Positions 14,904 through 22,548 of a stretch of DNA of 64,000 nt are shown one piece after another. The position numbers and the translations under genes were made by a program. A model generated the notes under the pieces. That model made no database searches and was not told the origin of the DNA. It worked only from the letters and a program-made list of their open reading frames with translations. The stretch's first letter is position 1, and each line of letters begins with the position of its first letter. Origin of the DNA: Actinomycetota bacterium (GTDB lineage: Bacteria > Actinomycetota > Thermoleophilia > Gaiellales > Gaiellaceae); NCBI GenBank assembly GCA_003139545.1, contig PLJC01000038.1, forward strand, positions 124,587 through 188,586, read 5' to 3'.

Positions 14904-15974
14904 GGCGGCGTCCGCGTACAACCCGAGGACGCGCTCGACCATCGCGGCGGCGCTGAACTCGGCCAGGACGCGCGCACGTCCCGCTTCGCCCATGCGCGCG
15001 GCGCGAGGGGCATCGGCGAGCAGCTCCGTCAGTGCGCGCGCCAGCGCGTCGGCGTCGCCGGGCGGCACGAGCACTCCCGTCTCGCCGTCCACGACGAGCT
15101 CGGGCGTGCCGCCGACCGGCGTCGCGACGACGGGCTTGCCTTGCGCCATCGCCTCGAGGACGACGAGTGGAAGCCCCTCCGCGAAGGACGGGAGGCAGAA
15201 GACGTCGCATCCCGCGAGCAGTGCGGCGACGTCGTCGCGATAGCCCGCGAAGACGACGCGATCGGACACGCCGAGGTGCGTAGCTTCGGTACGGAGATCG
15301 CTCTCGTACGCGCCGCCCCGCTCGAGGTCACTGCCCACGAGGACGACGGAGGCCTCGACGCGGGCAAGCGCGTTCAGCAGGACGTGCTGTCCCTTGACCG
15401 GAGCGAGTCGCGCGACCTCGACGACGACCGGCCCTTCGGCGAGGCGCACGGGTGACACATCGGGCGCGGGCTCGATGCCGTTGTGCACGGTGACGAGACG
15501 TCGCGCCGGATAGCCCTGGCGGACGAGATCGTCCCGTGTTGCGTCGGAGACGGCGACGATCGAGAAGCAGAGTCGCGCGGTCGCGTTGTCGATCGCGATC
15601 TGCGCGCGCCGGCCCAGGCCCGAGCGAAACGCGTTCTGGATGTGCATATGAGAGAGGACGCGCGCACGGGCCAGACGTCCAGCAACGCGCGCGAGCACGT
15701 TCACGGCGAAGTGGCCGTGCGTGTGCACGACATCGACGCGTTCCGCGCGGAACACGCGTACGAGGCGTACGAGCGCGCGCGGGTCGATCACGCCCGAGAC
15801 GGGGACGATGTGAGCCGGAATCCCGGCGTCGCGGACGAGATCGAGGAACGGGCCTTCGGAGGGCGACACGAACACGGCGTCGTGCCCTGCCTCCACGGCT
15901 CCGCGCGCGAGCCGCAGCGCGATGATCTGCCCTCCGGCCACGTCACCGCCGATGACGACGTGCACGACCTTCAC
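14901..15974 (-). CDS. Family 4 glycosyltransferase
   Basis: 357 residues from GTG 15974, overlapping the upstream methyltransferase stop as GTGA. It opens KVVHVVIGGDVAGGQIIALR, the 'GG(x)2GGQ' loop of GT4 enzymes that contacts the acceptor. VDVVHTHGHFAVNVLARVAG and LSHMHIQNAF follow, then IVAVSDATRDDLVRQG and VTVHNGIEP at the domain boundary. The C-domain has VVEVARLAPVKGQHVLLNAL, VVLVGSDLE, CDVFCLPSFAEGLPLVVLEA (EGLP..VLEA donor motif) and GGTPELVVDGETGVL. This is one of the clearest GT4 enzymes in the window and resembles WcaL/PelF-like group members. Confidence 0.93.
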   Translation of the reverse strand: MKVVHVVIGGDVAGGQIIALRLARGAVEAGHDAVFVSPSEGPFLDLVRDAGIPAHIVPVSGVIDPRALVRLVRVFRAERVDVVHTHGHFAVNVLARVAGRLARARVLSHMHIQNAFRSGLGRRAQIAIDNATARLCFSIVAVSDATRDDLVRQGYPARRLVTVHNGIEPAPDVSPVRLAEGPVVVEVARLAPVKGQHVLLNALARVEASVVLVGSDLERGGAYESDLRTEATHLGVSDRVVFAGYRDDVAALLAGCDVFCLPSFAEGLPLVVLEAMAQGKPVVATPVGGTPELVVDGETGVLVPPGDADALARALTELLADAPRAARMGEAGRARVLAEFSAAAMVERVLGLYADAA

Positions 15975-16693
15975 GCGCGCGGCCGCGTGCAGACGGCGTA
16001 GAGCACGTGGGCGCTGTCGACGCTGTCGCGGCTGACGACGACGTCGTCGAGCGTCACGTTCTCGGTCGCGGGCGTTCCGGTGAGAACGGACGCGCGCCGA
16101 AGCAATGCCGAGCGTCGTCGCAGGCCGAGCACGTCCAGTCGTCGCAGCGCGCGATACCGGCGCGTCTGCAGGCGGCGCTCGCCGTAGACGTCCACGGCGT
16201 CGAACGAGCGCCGCAGAGTGCGCTCGAAGTCCGCGCGGGAGAATTCGACGCGATGGTGCGGATTCTCGGGAGCGTGCGTCGTCGTCTCGGCGCGCGGCGT
16301 CGAGACGAGGAGCGCTCCGGCGGGGCGCAGGGCGCGTGCAGCCTCGCGGACGAGGGCCTCCGGATCGGCGACGTGCTCGATCGTCTCGAACGAGCACACC
16401 GCGTCGAAGGAAGCATCGTCGAAGGGCAGGCGGGTCGCGTCGAGCACGAGGAACTCGACGTTCGGCCGCGCGTACCGGCCGCGGGCGTACGCGATCGAGG
16501 CCTCGTCGACGTCGCCGCCCACGACGCGCTGTGCCGCGTCCGCGAGGAACGCGGTCCCGTAGCCGACGCCGCACCCCAGGTCGAGGACCTCGCGGCCTTC
16601 GCACCACGGGAGCGCGAAGGCGTATCGCTTGAGGTGGAGGGCGACGATCCCGGGCTCGGTCTCGTCCGGGACGATGCGCTCAGGATGGCTCAA
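15971..16693 (-). CDS. Class I SAM-dependent methyltransferase
   Basis: 240 residues, read from a TTG at 16693; no ATG or GTG precedes motif I, so the start is less sure. Motif I is VLDLGCGVGYGTAFLA at residues 37-52, then VVGGDVDEASIAYARGRY, LPFDDASFDAVCSFETIEHV (the 'SFETIEH' signature of Methyltransf_23/11 proteins) and ALLVSTPRAETTTHAPENPHHRVEFS, a 'NPHH..EF' loop common in methyltransferases of O-antigen and teichoic-acid-like loci. It sits directly upstream of the GT4 gene, overlapping by four bases. The upstream gap to the divergent O-antigen ligase is only 25 bases. Confidence 0.9.
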   Translation of the reverse strand: MSHPERIVPDETEPGIVALHLKRYAFALPWCEGREVLDLGCGVGYGTAFLADAAQRVVGGDVDEASIAYARGRYARPNVEFLVLDATRLPFDDASFDAVCSFETIEHVADPEALVREAARALRPAGALLVSTPRAETTTHAPENPHHRVEFSRADFERTLRRSFDAVDVYGERRLQTRRYRALRRLDVLGLRRRSALLRRASVLTGTPATENVTLDDVVVSRDSVDSAHVLYAVCTRPRA

Positions 16694-16702
16694 AGTGGTG
16701 AC

Positions 16703-16708
16703 TATCCT
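16703..16708 (+). promoter_or_regulatory. -10 box TATCCT for the O-antigen ligase operon
   Basis: TATCCT lies ten bases before an in-frame TTG at 16719. It suggests that TTG, and not the GTG codons at 16695/16698, is the true start. Confidence 0.4.
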
Positions 16709-16718
16709 TGCACGCGTC

Positions 16719-18032
16719 TTGCCGCCCGCTGCGCGTCAGCGCCTCCTCGACCGATTCGTTCCGCTCCTCGCGGGCGCCACTGTGGTCGCGTTCGCCGCCG
16801 GGTCGAGCTCGGTGCCGCGTGTCACGAGCGTCGGCCATTCGCTGCGGTGGGCGCTCCTCGGCGCGCTCCTCGCTGCGGCCGCGGTCTGGAGCCTCCCTCG
16901 CGTCCGGCTGCCCCGCGTTCCCCTCGCTGCTGCCGCCGTGCTCGTCGGCCTCGCGGTGCTGTCGACGGCGTGGTCGGTCGAGCCGCGCACGACGTTCGAG
17001 CGCGCGGTCTCGCTCGGGATTCTGTTCGCGACGTGCCTCCTGCTCGCCGCTGCGGTCGCCGGGAGGCCCGACCGGGCTGCGGCGGTGCTGAACGGCCTCC
17101 TCTCGGGGGCAGTGGTCGTCGGCCTGCTCGGCCTGGTCGTGCTCGTGGTCGCGCACGGCGACGCGGTGACGCCGGCGTCGACGGAGGCGGCGGCTCGCTA
17201 TCGCGGCTTCGGTCAGGACCCGAACACGGTGGCGCTGTTGTTCGCGATCGCGGTCCCGATCGGGACGTGGGCTGTCGCGACGTCACGTCGCCGGGCCGTC
17301 CCAGCCGTGTGCCTTGCGGTGTGCGTCGGGACGATCGTCGCCTCCGGTTCACGGGGCGCGCTCGCCGCCGCCGCGGTCGGGGCGCTCGTCGTCGTGCTCG
17401 CAGCCACGGGGCGACGGCGTCTCGTCGCGGCGGCGATCGTCGTCGCCGTTGCCGGCGCCGGGGCATGGATCGGGACGTTGCCGAAGGCCGCGGCGACGAA
17501 CCCCACTCCGCCCGCCGTCCATGCCGGTCCTGCCGCCAAGCCCGGGTACCTGAACGCCGAGCTCTCGTACCCGCTGTCGGCGGACATCGGGCAGCCCCTC
17601 CCCGGCGGTGGGCAGCCGCCGGTCACCCGGAGCTTCTTCGGATCGAGCGGCCGTGTCGACGCGTGGCGTGGCGCGCTGCACGAGGTCGGGCGGCGGCCGG
17701 TCGTGGGCCACGGCTTCGGCACGGAGCAGGCCGTCTTCGTCGACCGGTACTACCGATTCGTCGGCGGGCTTCCGGAGGATTCGTACATCGGTCTCGCGCT
17801 CCAGCTCGGCATCGTCGGCGTGCTCGCTCTCCTCGCGCTTGCCGCCGTCCTCGCGCGCGCCGGACTGCGGGCACTGAAGACGCAGCGCCCGCTTGCCGCC
17901 GCCGGTCTCGGCGTGCTCGCTGCTGGCCTCGTCGCGGCGATCGTGCAGTCGTACCTGTACTCGGTCGGGAACATCGCCGTCGCGGCGTTCTGGATTCCGG
18001 TGTTCCTGCTCGGGACGGTCGCCGATGTCTAG
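16719..18032 (+). CDS. O-antigen ligase / Wzy-type polymerase, first copy
   Basis: About 437 residues from TTG 16719; GTG 16695 is an alternative that would add eight residues. Some ten hydrophobic segments span the chain. A long outer loop (residues about 250-320) contains LPKAAATNPTPPAVHAGPAA and then SSGRVDAWRGALHEVGRRPVVGHGFGTEQAVF. The 'R...W..AL......P..GHGFGT' motif is the Wzy_C (PF04932) signature, whose Arg and His are required in characterised ligases. VTPASTEAAARYRGFGQDPN is a further family feature ('GFGQDPN'). It would join or transfer undecaprenyl-linked repeat units on the outer face of the membrane. It heads a rightward six-gene operon with GT4, FkbM, GT2 and an initiating transferase. 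Confidence 0.87.
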   Translation: MPPAARQRLLDRFVPLLAGATVVAFAAGSSSVPRVTSVGHSLRWALLGALLAAAAVWSLPRVRLPRVPLAAAAVLVGLAVLSTAWSVEPRTTFERAVSLGILFATCLLLAAAVAGRPDRAAAVLNGLLSGAVVVGLLGLVVLVVAHGDAVTPASTEAAARYRGFGQDPNTVALLFAIAVPIGTWAVATSRRRAVPAVCLAVCVGTIVASGSRGALAAAAVGALVVVLAATGRRRLVAAAIVVAVAGAGAWIGTLPKAAATNPTPPAVHAGPAAKPGYLNAELSYPLSADIGQPLPGGGQPPVTRSFFGSSGRVDAWRGALHEVGRRPVVGHGFGTEQAVFVDRYYRFVGGLPEDSYIGLALQLGIVGVLALLALAAVLARAGLRALKTQRPLAAAGLGVLAAGLVAAIVQSYLYSVGNIAVAAFWIPVFLLGTVADV

Positions 18033-19245
18033 GCGCAAAGGCGAGCGGCCGCGCCTGCTCGTGATGAACCAGTACTACGCCCCCGGGTTCGAGGCGACCG
18101 CCTACCTGCTGTCGCAGCTATGCGCGGCGCTCGCCGAGGACTTCGACGTCGCCGTCGTCACCGGCAGGCTCGCAACTCCTCGTGCCGATCCGGGCCGCAC
18201 TGTCGTCGACGGCGTGGAAGTCCTGCGCGTGCGCTCGACGGCGTTCGACCGGAGCAATCTCCCGTTGCGGGCGCTCAACTACGTCACCTATCTCTTGAGC
18301 TCGCTGCGTGCCGGCCTGTTCGCCCGCAAGCCCGACGTCGTCTTGTGCATGACGGACCCGCCGGTGATTGCGGACGTCGCGCTGCTCGTTGCCCGCCGCT
18401 ACCGCGCGCCGCTCGTCGTCGTCAGCCAGGACGTCTTTCCCGAGATCGCCGTCGAGCTGAAGCGATTGGAGAGCAAGCCGTTGATCGAGCTGCTCCGGAC
18501 GCTCATCGGCTTCTACCTTCGCCGAGCGGACCGCGTGGTCGCCATCGGCGAGACCATGCGCGCACGGCTCGAGGAGAAGGGCGCGCCCGCGGATCGCATA
18601 ACCGTCATTCCCAACTGGGTGGACACGCACGCGATCACGCCGGCTGCCAAGGACAACGACTGGTCTCGGGAGCAAGGTCTCGGGGACGCGTTCGTCGTCA
18701 TGCACTCGGGCAACGTCGGGCACGCGCAGAACCTCGACGCGCTCGTCCGCGCGACGACGTTCCTTCGCGACCTCGACGACCTCCTCGTCACGATCATCGG
18801 CGGCGGCGCGCGCCACGCGGAGCTGGTCGAGTTGTCGGAGCGCCTCGAGACGGATCAGGTGCGCTTCCTCGGCTATCAACCGCGCGAGCTCCTTTCCCTG
18901 TCGCTCTCCGCCGCGGACGTGCACGTCGTCGGGCTTGCGCGTGGACTGTCGGGCTACGTCGTGCCGAGCCGCCTGTACGGCATCCTCGCCGCCGGGCGCC
19001 CCGTGATCGTCGCGGCCGATCCCGACAGCGAGACCGCACGCGTCGTGCTGCAGGAAGGATGTGGCGTCGTCGTCGCCCCGGGGCGGCCCGAGCTCCTGGC
19101 GCAGGCGATCCGCTCGGCGTACGACGGCGAGCTCGACCTGGCCGGGATGGGGGCGCGCGGTCGTGCGTATGTCGTGCGAGAGGCCGATCGCAGCGTCGCG
19201 TTCGACCGCTATCGGAGCATGCTGCGTGAGCTGGCGCACGCGTAG
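18025..19245 (+). CDS. Family 4 glycosyltransferase, WbuB-like
   Basis: 406 residues from ATG 18025; it overlaps the upstream stop by eight bases. It starts MSRRKGERPRLLVMNQYYAP, with NQYYAPGFEATAYLLSQLC, close to WbuB-type 'YFxPExxAxxxRxxxLAxxLxxxG' enzymes. The N-domain has PDVVLCMTDPPVIADVALLV and LVVVSQDVFPEIAVELKRLE, where 'SQDVFPE' replaces the usual WbuB 'DLWPE'. The C-domain has HSGNVGHAQNLDALVRATTF ('SGN.G..Q.L' in WbuB) , LGYQPRELLSLSLSAADVHVVG and SGYVVPSRLYGILAAGRPVI, 'PSK.Y' in WbuB. This group transfers amino-sugars such as FucNAc, so it may work with a DegT-derived donor. Confidence 0.9.
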   Translation: MSRRKGERPRLLVMNQYYAPGFEATAYLLSQLCAALAEDFDVAVVTGRLATPRADPGRTVVDGVEVLRVRSTAFDRSNLPLRALNYVTYLLSSLRAGLFARKPDVVLCMTDPPVIADVALLVARRYRAPLVVVSQDVFPEIAVELKRLESKPLIELLRTLIGFYLRRADRVVAIGETMRARLEEKGAPADRITVIPNWVDTHAITPAAKDNDWSREQGLGDAFVVMHSGNVGHAQNLDALVRATTFLRDLDDLLVTIIGGGARHAELVELSERLETDQVRFLGYQPRELLSLSLSAADVHVVGLARGLSGYVVPSRLYGILAAGRPVIVAADPDSETARVVLQEGCGVVVAPGRPELLAQAIRSAYDGELDLAGMGARGRAYVVREADRSVAFDRYRSMLRELAHA

Positions 19246-19618
19246 CGCTGCGATCGCCGGCGTCGTTGTCGTCGTGGCAGCGGCGCTCGTCGCCGTCGGC
19301 CGGTGGGAGGGGTCGCATGAAGCTACGCGCGAGGTTCGGGGCTTCCACATCGTGCAGCGGCTCATCGGCCCACTCGACTCGCCGAGCCTGTCCGGTTTCC
19401 GCGTGCTCCCCGGCTTCGACTGCCTGACCTACCGTCGAGGCACGAACGTGTTCGCGCTCGAGCTCTGCGTCGACGGCTCCGGGCGGGTGGTGGAGGCGAT
19501 CGACCGCCGCGCGTACGACCGCCGTATCTGGTCGCTGCGCTTCGACCCGTCCGCGTCCACCGACCGCGTCGACCGAGCCGAGGTCGACCGTTTGCTGCGG
19601 AAGATGGGCGTGCAGTGA
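19226..19618 (+). CDS. Small membrane-anchored protein of unknown function
   Basis: 130 residues from GTG 19226, which overlaps the upstream GT4 end by 20 bases; the downstream FkbM gene overlaps its stop as GTGA (19615-19618). The N-terminus has an Arg-rich start (SWRTRSAA) and one hydrophobic stretch IAGVVVVVAAALVAVG, so it is either an inside-out anchored or a secreted protein. The rest (about 95 residues) contains GFDCLTYRRGTNVFALELCV, a pair of Cys residues and a short conserved-looking block RIWSLRFDPSAS. I do not recognise a family. Its tight placement inside an operon of polysaccharide genes suggests a role at the membrane or wall, perhaps a partner of the O-antigen ligase. Confidence 0.7.
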   Translation: MSWRTRSAAIAGVVVVVAAALVAVGRWEGSHEATREVRGFHIVQRLIGPLDSPSLSGFRVLPGFDCLTYRRGTNVFALELCVDGSGRVVEAIDRRAYDRRIWSLRFDPSASTDRVDRAEVDRLLRKMGVQ

Positions 19619-20319
19619 ACCTCTCCTCTCCACCGGCCAGGCTCGCCCGCGCGGCGGTCAACCGCGTCGCAGGCGACGAGATCCGGGTCGTCCGGGTGCT
19701 GTCGGGTGTGGCCCGCGGCAAACGCCTCGCGCTCGACCTGAGCAAGGAGAAGGCGTACTGGCTCGGGCACTACGAACGGCCGCTGCAGGAGTTCCTGCGA
19801 GAGAACGTTGGCTCGTCCGACGTGTTCTTCGATGTCGGAGCCCACGTCGGCTTCCTGAGCGTGTGCGCGGCGAGCCTCGGCGCGCGTGTCGTCTCCGTCG
19901 AGCCCGACGCGGCCAACGCAGCACGGTTGCGGAGGAACGCGGAGCTGAACGGCTTCGACATCGCCGTCGTCGAGGCGGCGGCGTGGGTCGAGACGGGAAC
20001 GGTCACGCTCGTCCCGGGCGGATCCGCGAAAGAGTTCCACGTCGTCTCCGGCGAAGGCGTGCCGAGCATCTCCCTGGACGACCTCGCAGAGCGCTTCGGA
20101 GCTCCGACCGTGATCAAGCTCGACGTCGAGGGCGCGGAGGCCCGCGTGCTCGAAGGCGCACGCCACGTCCTCTCCGACGCGCGGCCGATCGTCGTCTGCG
20201 AGCTGCACGGTGCGGAGCAGCGCGAGCGTGTGCCCGCCCTGCTCGAGAGCTACGCGGTGGAGGAGCTCGACTCTCCGGACCGGATCGTCGGCCGGCCCGC
20301 TCGAAGGGCGGCGGCGTGA
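19615..20319 (+). CDS. FkbM family methyltransferase
   Basis: 234 residues from GTG 19615 (GTGA overlap with the previous stop). FFDVGAHVGFLSVCAASLGA is motif I of FkbM (Methyltransf_21, PF05050) enzymes, followed by VVSVEPDAANAARLRRNAEL, 'VEP....(F)..L..N...N' as in the family. PSISLDDLAERFGAPTVIKL with DVEGAEARVLEGA is the 'D(I/V)EG.E..VL.G' signature that is diagnostic for FkbM. These enzymes O-methylate sugar hydroxyls in polyketides, glycolipids and cell-wall polysaccharides. It has no signal peptide. Neighbours are the small membrane protein and a GT2 gene, with overlaps on both sides, so it is cotranslated with them. Confidence 0.92.
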   Translation: MNLSSPPARLARAAVNRVAGDEIRVVRVLSGVARGKRLALDLSKEKAYWLGHYERPLQEFLRENVGSSDVFFDVGAHVGFLSVCAASLGARVVSVEPDAANAARLRRNAELNGFDIAVVEAAAWVETGTVTLVPGGSAKEFHVVSGEGVPSISLDDLAERFGAPTVIKLDVEGAEARVLEGARHVLSDARPIVVCELHGAEQRERVPALLESYAVEELDSPDRIVGRPARRAAA

Positions 20320-21407
20320 TCGTCGTCGCGGTGCTCTTTTGGGTGTCGCTCGGCGCGCTCGTCTGGACCCACGTCCTCTATCCGCTCGCCGCCGCCGCGC
20401 TTGCGCGCCTACGCACCCGTCCGGTTCGCAGCGGCGACGCCCTGCCGACCGTGACGCTCGTCGTCGCCGCGTACAACGAGGAGAGCGTGATCGAACGCCG
20501 CATCGAGAACCTGCGCGCTCTCGACTATCCCTCCGACCGCGTCGAGATCGTCGTCACCTCCGATTCGTCGTCGGATGCGACCGAGGAGCTCGCCGAGCGC
20601 GGTGGGGCGCGCGTGATTCGCAATCCACGCGGCGGCAAGGTTGCCGCGCAGAACCATGCCGTGCGAGAGACGTCAGGTGACGTCATTGCATTCACCGATG
20701 CGAACTCGACCTGGTCGCCGGACGCGCTGCGCGCGCTCGTGCGGTCCTTCGCCGACCCGGACGTCGCGTACGTGTGCGGCCGCCTGAACGTGCAGACGGA
20801 GGACGGGCGCAACAAGGAGGGCGTGTACTGGCGCTACGAGCTCGGCGTGCGCGCGGCGGAGTCGCGGATCGATTCCGTCACGGGCGGCAACGGGTCGATC
20901 TACGCCGTGCGGCGCTCCGACTATGTCGAGGTCGACCCGCGGTTCGGCCACGACCTGTCGTTCCCCTACCTCATGGTCCAGCGTGGGCGGCGGGCGGTCT
21001 ACGAGCCCGCCGCGAACGCCTACGAAAAGGCGACCCCGACGACGGAGGACGAATACCGCCGCAAGGTGCGGATGTTCGAGCACTGCTGGGCGATCGTGCT
21101 CGAGGGCAAGATGCTGCGTCGATTGCGGCCGCTCTACCTCGTCGAAGTGCTCTCGCACCGTCATCTTCGCTACGCGAGCGGGCTGCTCCATCTCGTGTTG
21201 CTTGGAACCTCGATCGCGCTGCTCGGGCACGGCGTCGTGTACGCGGTCGCCCTCGGGCTCCAGCTCGGCGTGCTCGCGGCGGCACTCGTCGGCGTTGGCT
21301 TGCCGCGGTACTACGTCCTCGTCACGTGGGCGACGGTGCAGTCGCTTTTCAACTATCTCCGCCACGGAGTGCCGGCAACGTGGGACCCGGCGGAAGGCAC
21401 GCGCTGA
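20316..21407 (+). CDS. Membrane-associated family 2 glycosyltransferase
   Basis: 363 residues from GTG 20316 (GTGA overlap). One N-terminal hydrophobic segment (VIVVAVLFWVSLGALVWTHV) leads to a GT2 domain: VTLVVAAYNEESVIERRIEN, IVVTSDSSSDATEEL, VIAFTDANSTWSPDALR (DAN as the DxD equivalent), VTGGNGSIYAVRRSDYVEV and the late YRRKVRMFEHCWAI (a Q/RxxRW-type element, here 'RKVRMFEHCW'). Three to four C-terminal hydrophobic segments follow. This plan matches BcsA/CESA-like processive or membrane-bound GT2 enzymes that start with a single TM. It probably adds a sugar to a lipid-linked intermediate next to the initiating transferase encoded immediately downstream. Confidence 0.9.
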   Translation: MIVVAVLFWVSLGALVWTHVLYPLAAAALARLRTRPVRSGDALPTVTLVVAAYNEESVIERRIENLRALDYPSDRVEIVVTSDSSSDATEELAERGGARVIRNPRGGKVAAQNHAVRETSGDVIAFTDANSTWSPDALRALVRSFADPDVAYVCGRLNVQTEDGRNKEGVYWRYELGVRAAESRIDSVTGGNGSIYAVRRSDYVEVDPRFGHDLSFPYLMVQRGRRAVYEPAANAYEKATPTTEDEYRRKVRMFEHCWAIVLEGKMLRRLRPLYLVEVLSHRHLRYASGLLHLVLLGTSIALLGHGVVYAVALGLQLGVLAAALVGVGLPRYYVLVTWATVQSLFNYLRHGVPATWDPAEGTR

Positions 21408-21982
21408 ACCGCGTCGTCGACGTCGCGATCGCCGGCGCGGCACTCGTCGTCGGGTCGCCCGTGCTCGCACTCTCCGCGCTCGCGGTGAAGGTGACGAGCC
21501 GTGGGCCGGCGCTCTACCGGCAGACGCGGGTCGGGAAGGACGGCGCCGACTTCGAGCTGCTGAAGCTGCGCACGATGGTTGTCGGAGCGGAGAGCCAGGG
21601 GGCCGGCTTCTCCGTCGACCGCGGCGACCCGCGCATCACAGCCGTGGGTCGCGCGCTGCGCCGGCTATCGCTCGACGAGCTGCCGCAGCTCTGGAACGTC
21701 GTGCGCGGCGACATGAGCGTCATCGGCCCTCGCCCGACGCTTCGCTACCAGGTCGAGCGCTACAGCGACCGGCAGCGGCTGCGTCTCGCTGTGAAGCCCG
21801 GGATCACCGGCTGGGCGCAGGTCCACGGCCGCGCCGCGCTTCCCTGGGACGAACGGATCGAGCTCGACGTCTGGTACGTCGAGCACCGGTCTCCTGCGCT
21901 CGACGTCCGCATCCTCGCGAAGACGCCGTTCGCCCTCTTCGGTGGGACGTACAAGGGCGCGACCGGCGGCTGGCGGCGCTAA
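21380..21982 (+). CDS. Initiating sugar-phosphate transferase (small WcaJ/WbaP-type, PF02397)
   Basis: 200 residues from GTG 21380 (overlap 28 bases); a CTG at 21404 would give a four-base overlap. A single membrane helix (VVDVAIAGAALVVGSPVLAL) precedes VKVTSRGPALYRQTRVGKDG, FELLKLRTMV (K-F/L-R-(T/S)M motif), RRLSLDELPQLWNVVRGDMSVIGPRPTL and VKPGITGWAQVHGR. These are the diagnostic blocks of the bacterial sugar transferase family, including the catalytic Asp-Glu of LDELPQ. The enzyme moves a sugar-1-phosphate from UDP-sugar to undecaprenyl phosphate, the first step in repeat-unit synthesis. It lacks the N-terminal four-helix and Rossmann part seen in the larger enzyme at 51841-53361, so it is the compact PglC-like type. 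Its end overlaps the convergent DUF218 gene by four bases. Confidence 0.93.
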   Translation: MGPGGRHALNRVVDVAIAGAALVVGSPVLALSALAVKVTSRGPALYRQTRVGKDGADFELLKLRTMVVGAESQGAGFSVDRGDPRITAVGRALRRLSLDELPQLWNVVRGDMSVIGPRPTLRYQVERYSDRQRLRLAVKPGITGWAQVHGRAALPWDERIELDVWYVEHRSPALDVRILAKTPFALFGGTYKGATGGWRR

Positions 21983-22524
21983 CAGGCGCGCTCGACCGTC
22001 GACTGCACGAGCAGCTTGCCGGTCTCGAAGGCCCACTCCTCCGGGAGCAGCAGCCACGGCGAGGACGCGCCGACCATCCAGAGGCTGCCGTGATAGCAGC
22101 GGCGGAAGAGCATGCGCGCGCGCGTGACGTGATACGTGGAGGTGACGACGACGATCCGGTTCCACCCGTTGTGCTGGGCGAGCCGCGTGACCGTCTCGGC
22201 CTCGCCGCGCGTGCTGTAGGGCACCGCCTGGAAGCAGATCACCTTGAAGCGCAGACGTCCGTCCAGCCCTTGGCACAGGCGGTGGGCTTTCGTCCAGCGC
22301 TGGTCCCGGTACGGGCTGGAGATCGCGAGCACCGGCGCGACGCCTCGCTCGACGAGCTTCAGCGCCGGGTCCAGGCGCCAGTTCCGGCCGCCAGAGAGCA
22401 CCACCACGGCGTCGGCGTGCGCCGGCGGCCCGCTGTTCGCAGGCGGCCACACGAAGAGGACAGCGACGGCCACCAGCCAGAGCGCCACGAGCATGACGAG
22501 AGCGGCGAGGAGGCGGCGGAGCAC
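21979..22524 (-). CDS. YdcF/DUF218-family membrane-anchored protein
   Basis: 181 residues from GTG 22524. The N-terminus has one membrane segment (LVMLVALWLVAVAVLFVW), then ADAVVVLSGGRNWRLDPALK, GVAPVLAISSP, GEAETVTRLAQHNGWNRIVV with the following VTSTYHVTRARMLFRR. 'D.(V/I)VVL(G/S)GG', 'G.A...A......(G/N)W..(I/V)..VTS..H..RA' are the DUF218 (PF02698) landmarks, including the His of TYHVTRAR. Members such as SanA and YdcF are single-helix outward proteins of unknown enzymatic role linked to envelope integrity. It stands alone on the minus strand, with a divergent promoter region shared with the ATP-grasp gene. Confidence 0.88.
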   Translation of the reverse strand: MLRRLLAALVMLVALWLVAVAVLFVWPPANSGPPAHADAVVVLSGGRNWRLDPALKLVERGVAPVLAISSPYRDQRWTKAHRLCQGLDGRLRFKVICFQAVPYSTRGEAETVTRLAQHNGWNRIVVVTSTYHVTRARMLFRRCYHGSLWMVGASSPWLLLPEEWAFETGKLLVQSTVERAC

Positions 22525-22530
22525 GGGACG

Positions 22531-22536
22531 ACGGTA
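22531..22536 (-). promoter_or_regulatory. -10 box TACCGT for the DUF218 gene
   Basis: Minus-strand TACCGT, six bases before the GTG at 22524. It shares its TA (22535-22536) with the plus-strand box of the ATP-grasp gene. Confidence 0.4.
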
Positions 22537-22540
22537 CCCT
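22535..22540 (+). promoter_or_regulatory. -10 box TACCCT for the ATP-grasp gene
   Basis: TACCCT, eight bases before GTG 22549. Only 24 bases separate the divergent starts, so the two promoters physically overlap. Confidence 0.45.
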
Positions 22541-22548
22541 CTCGCCCC

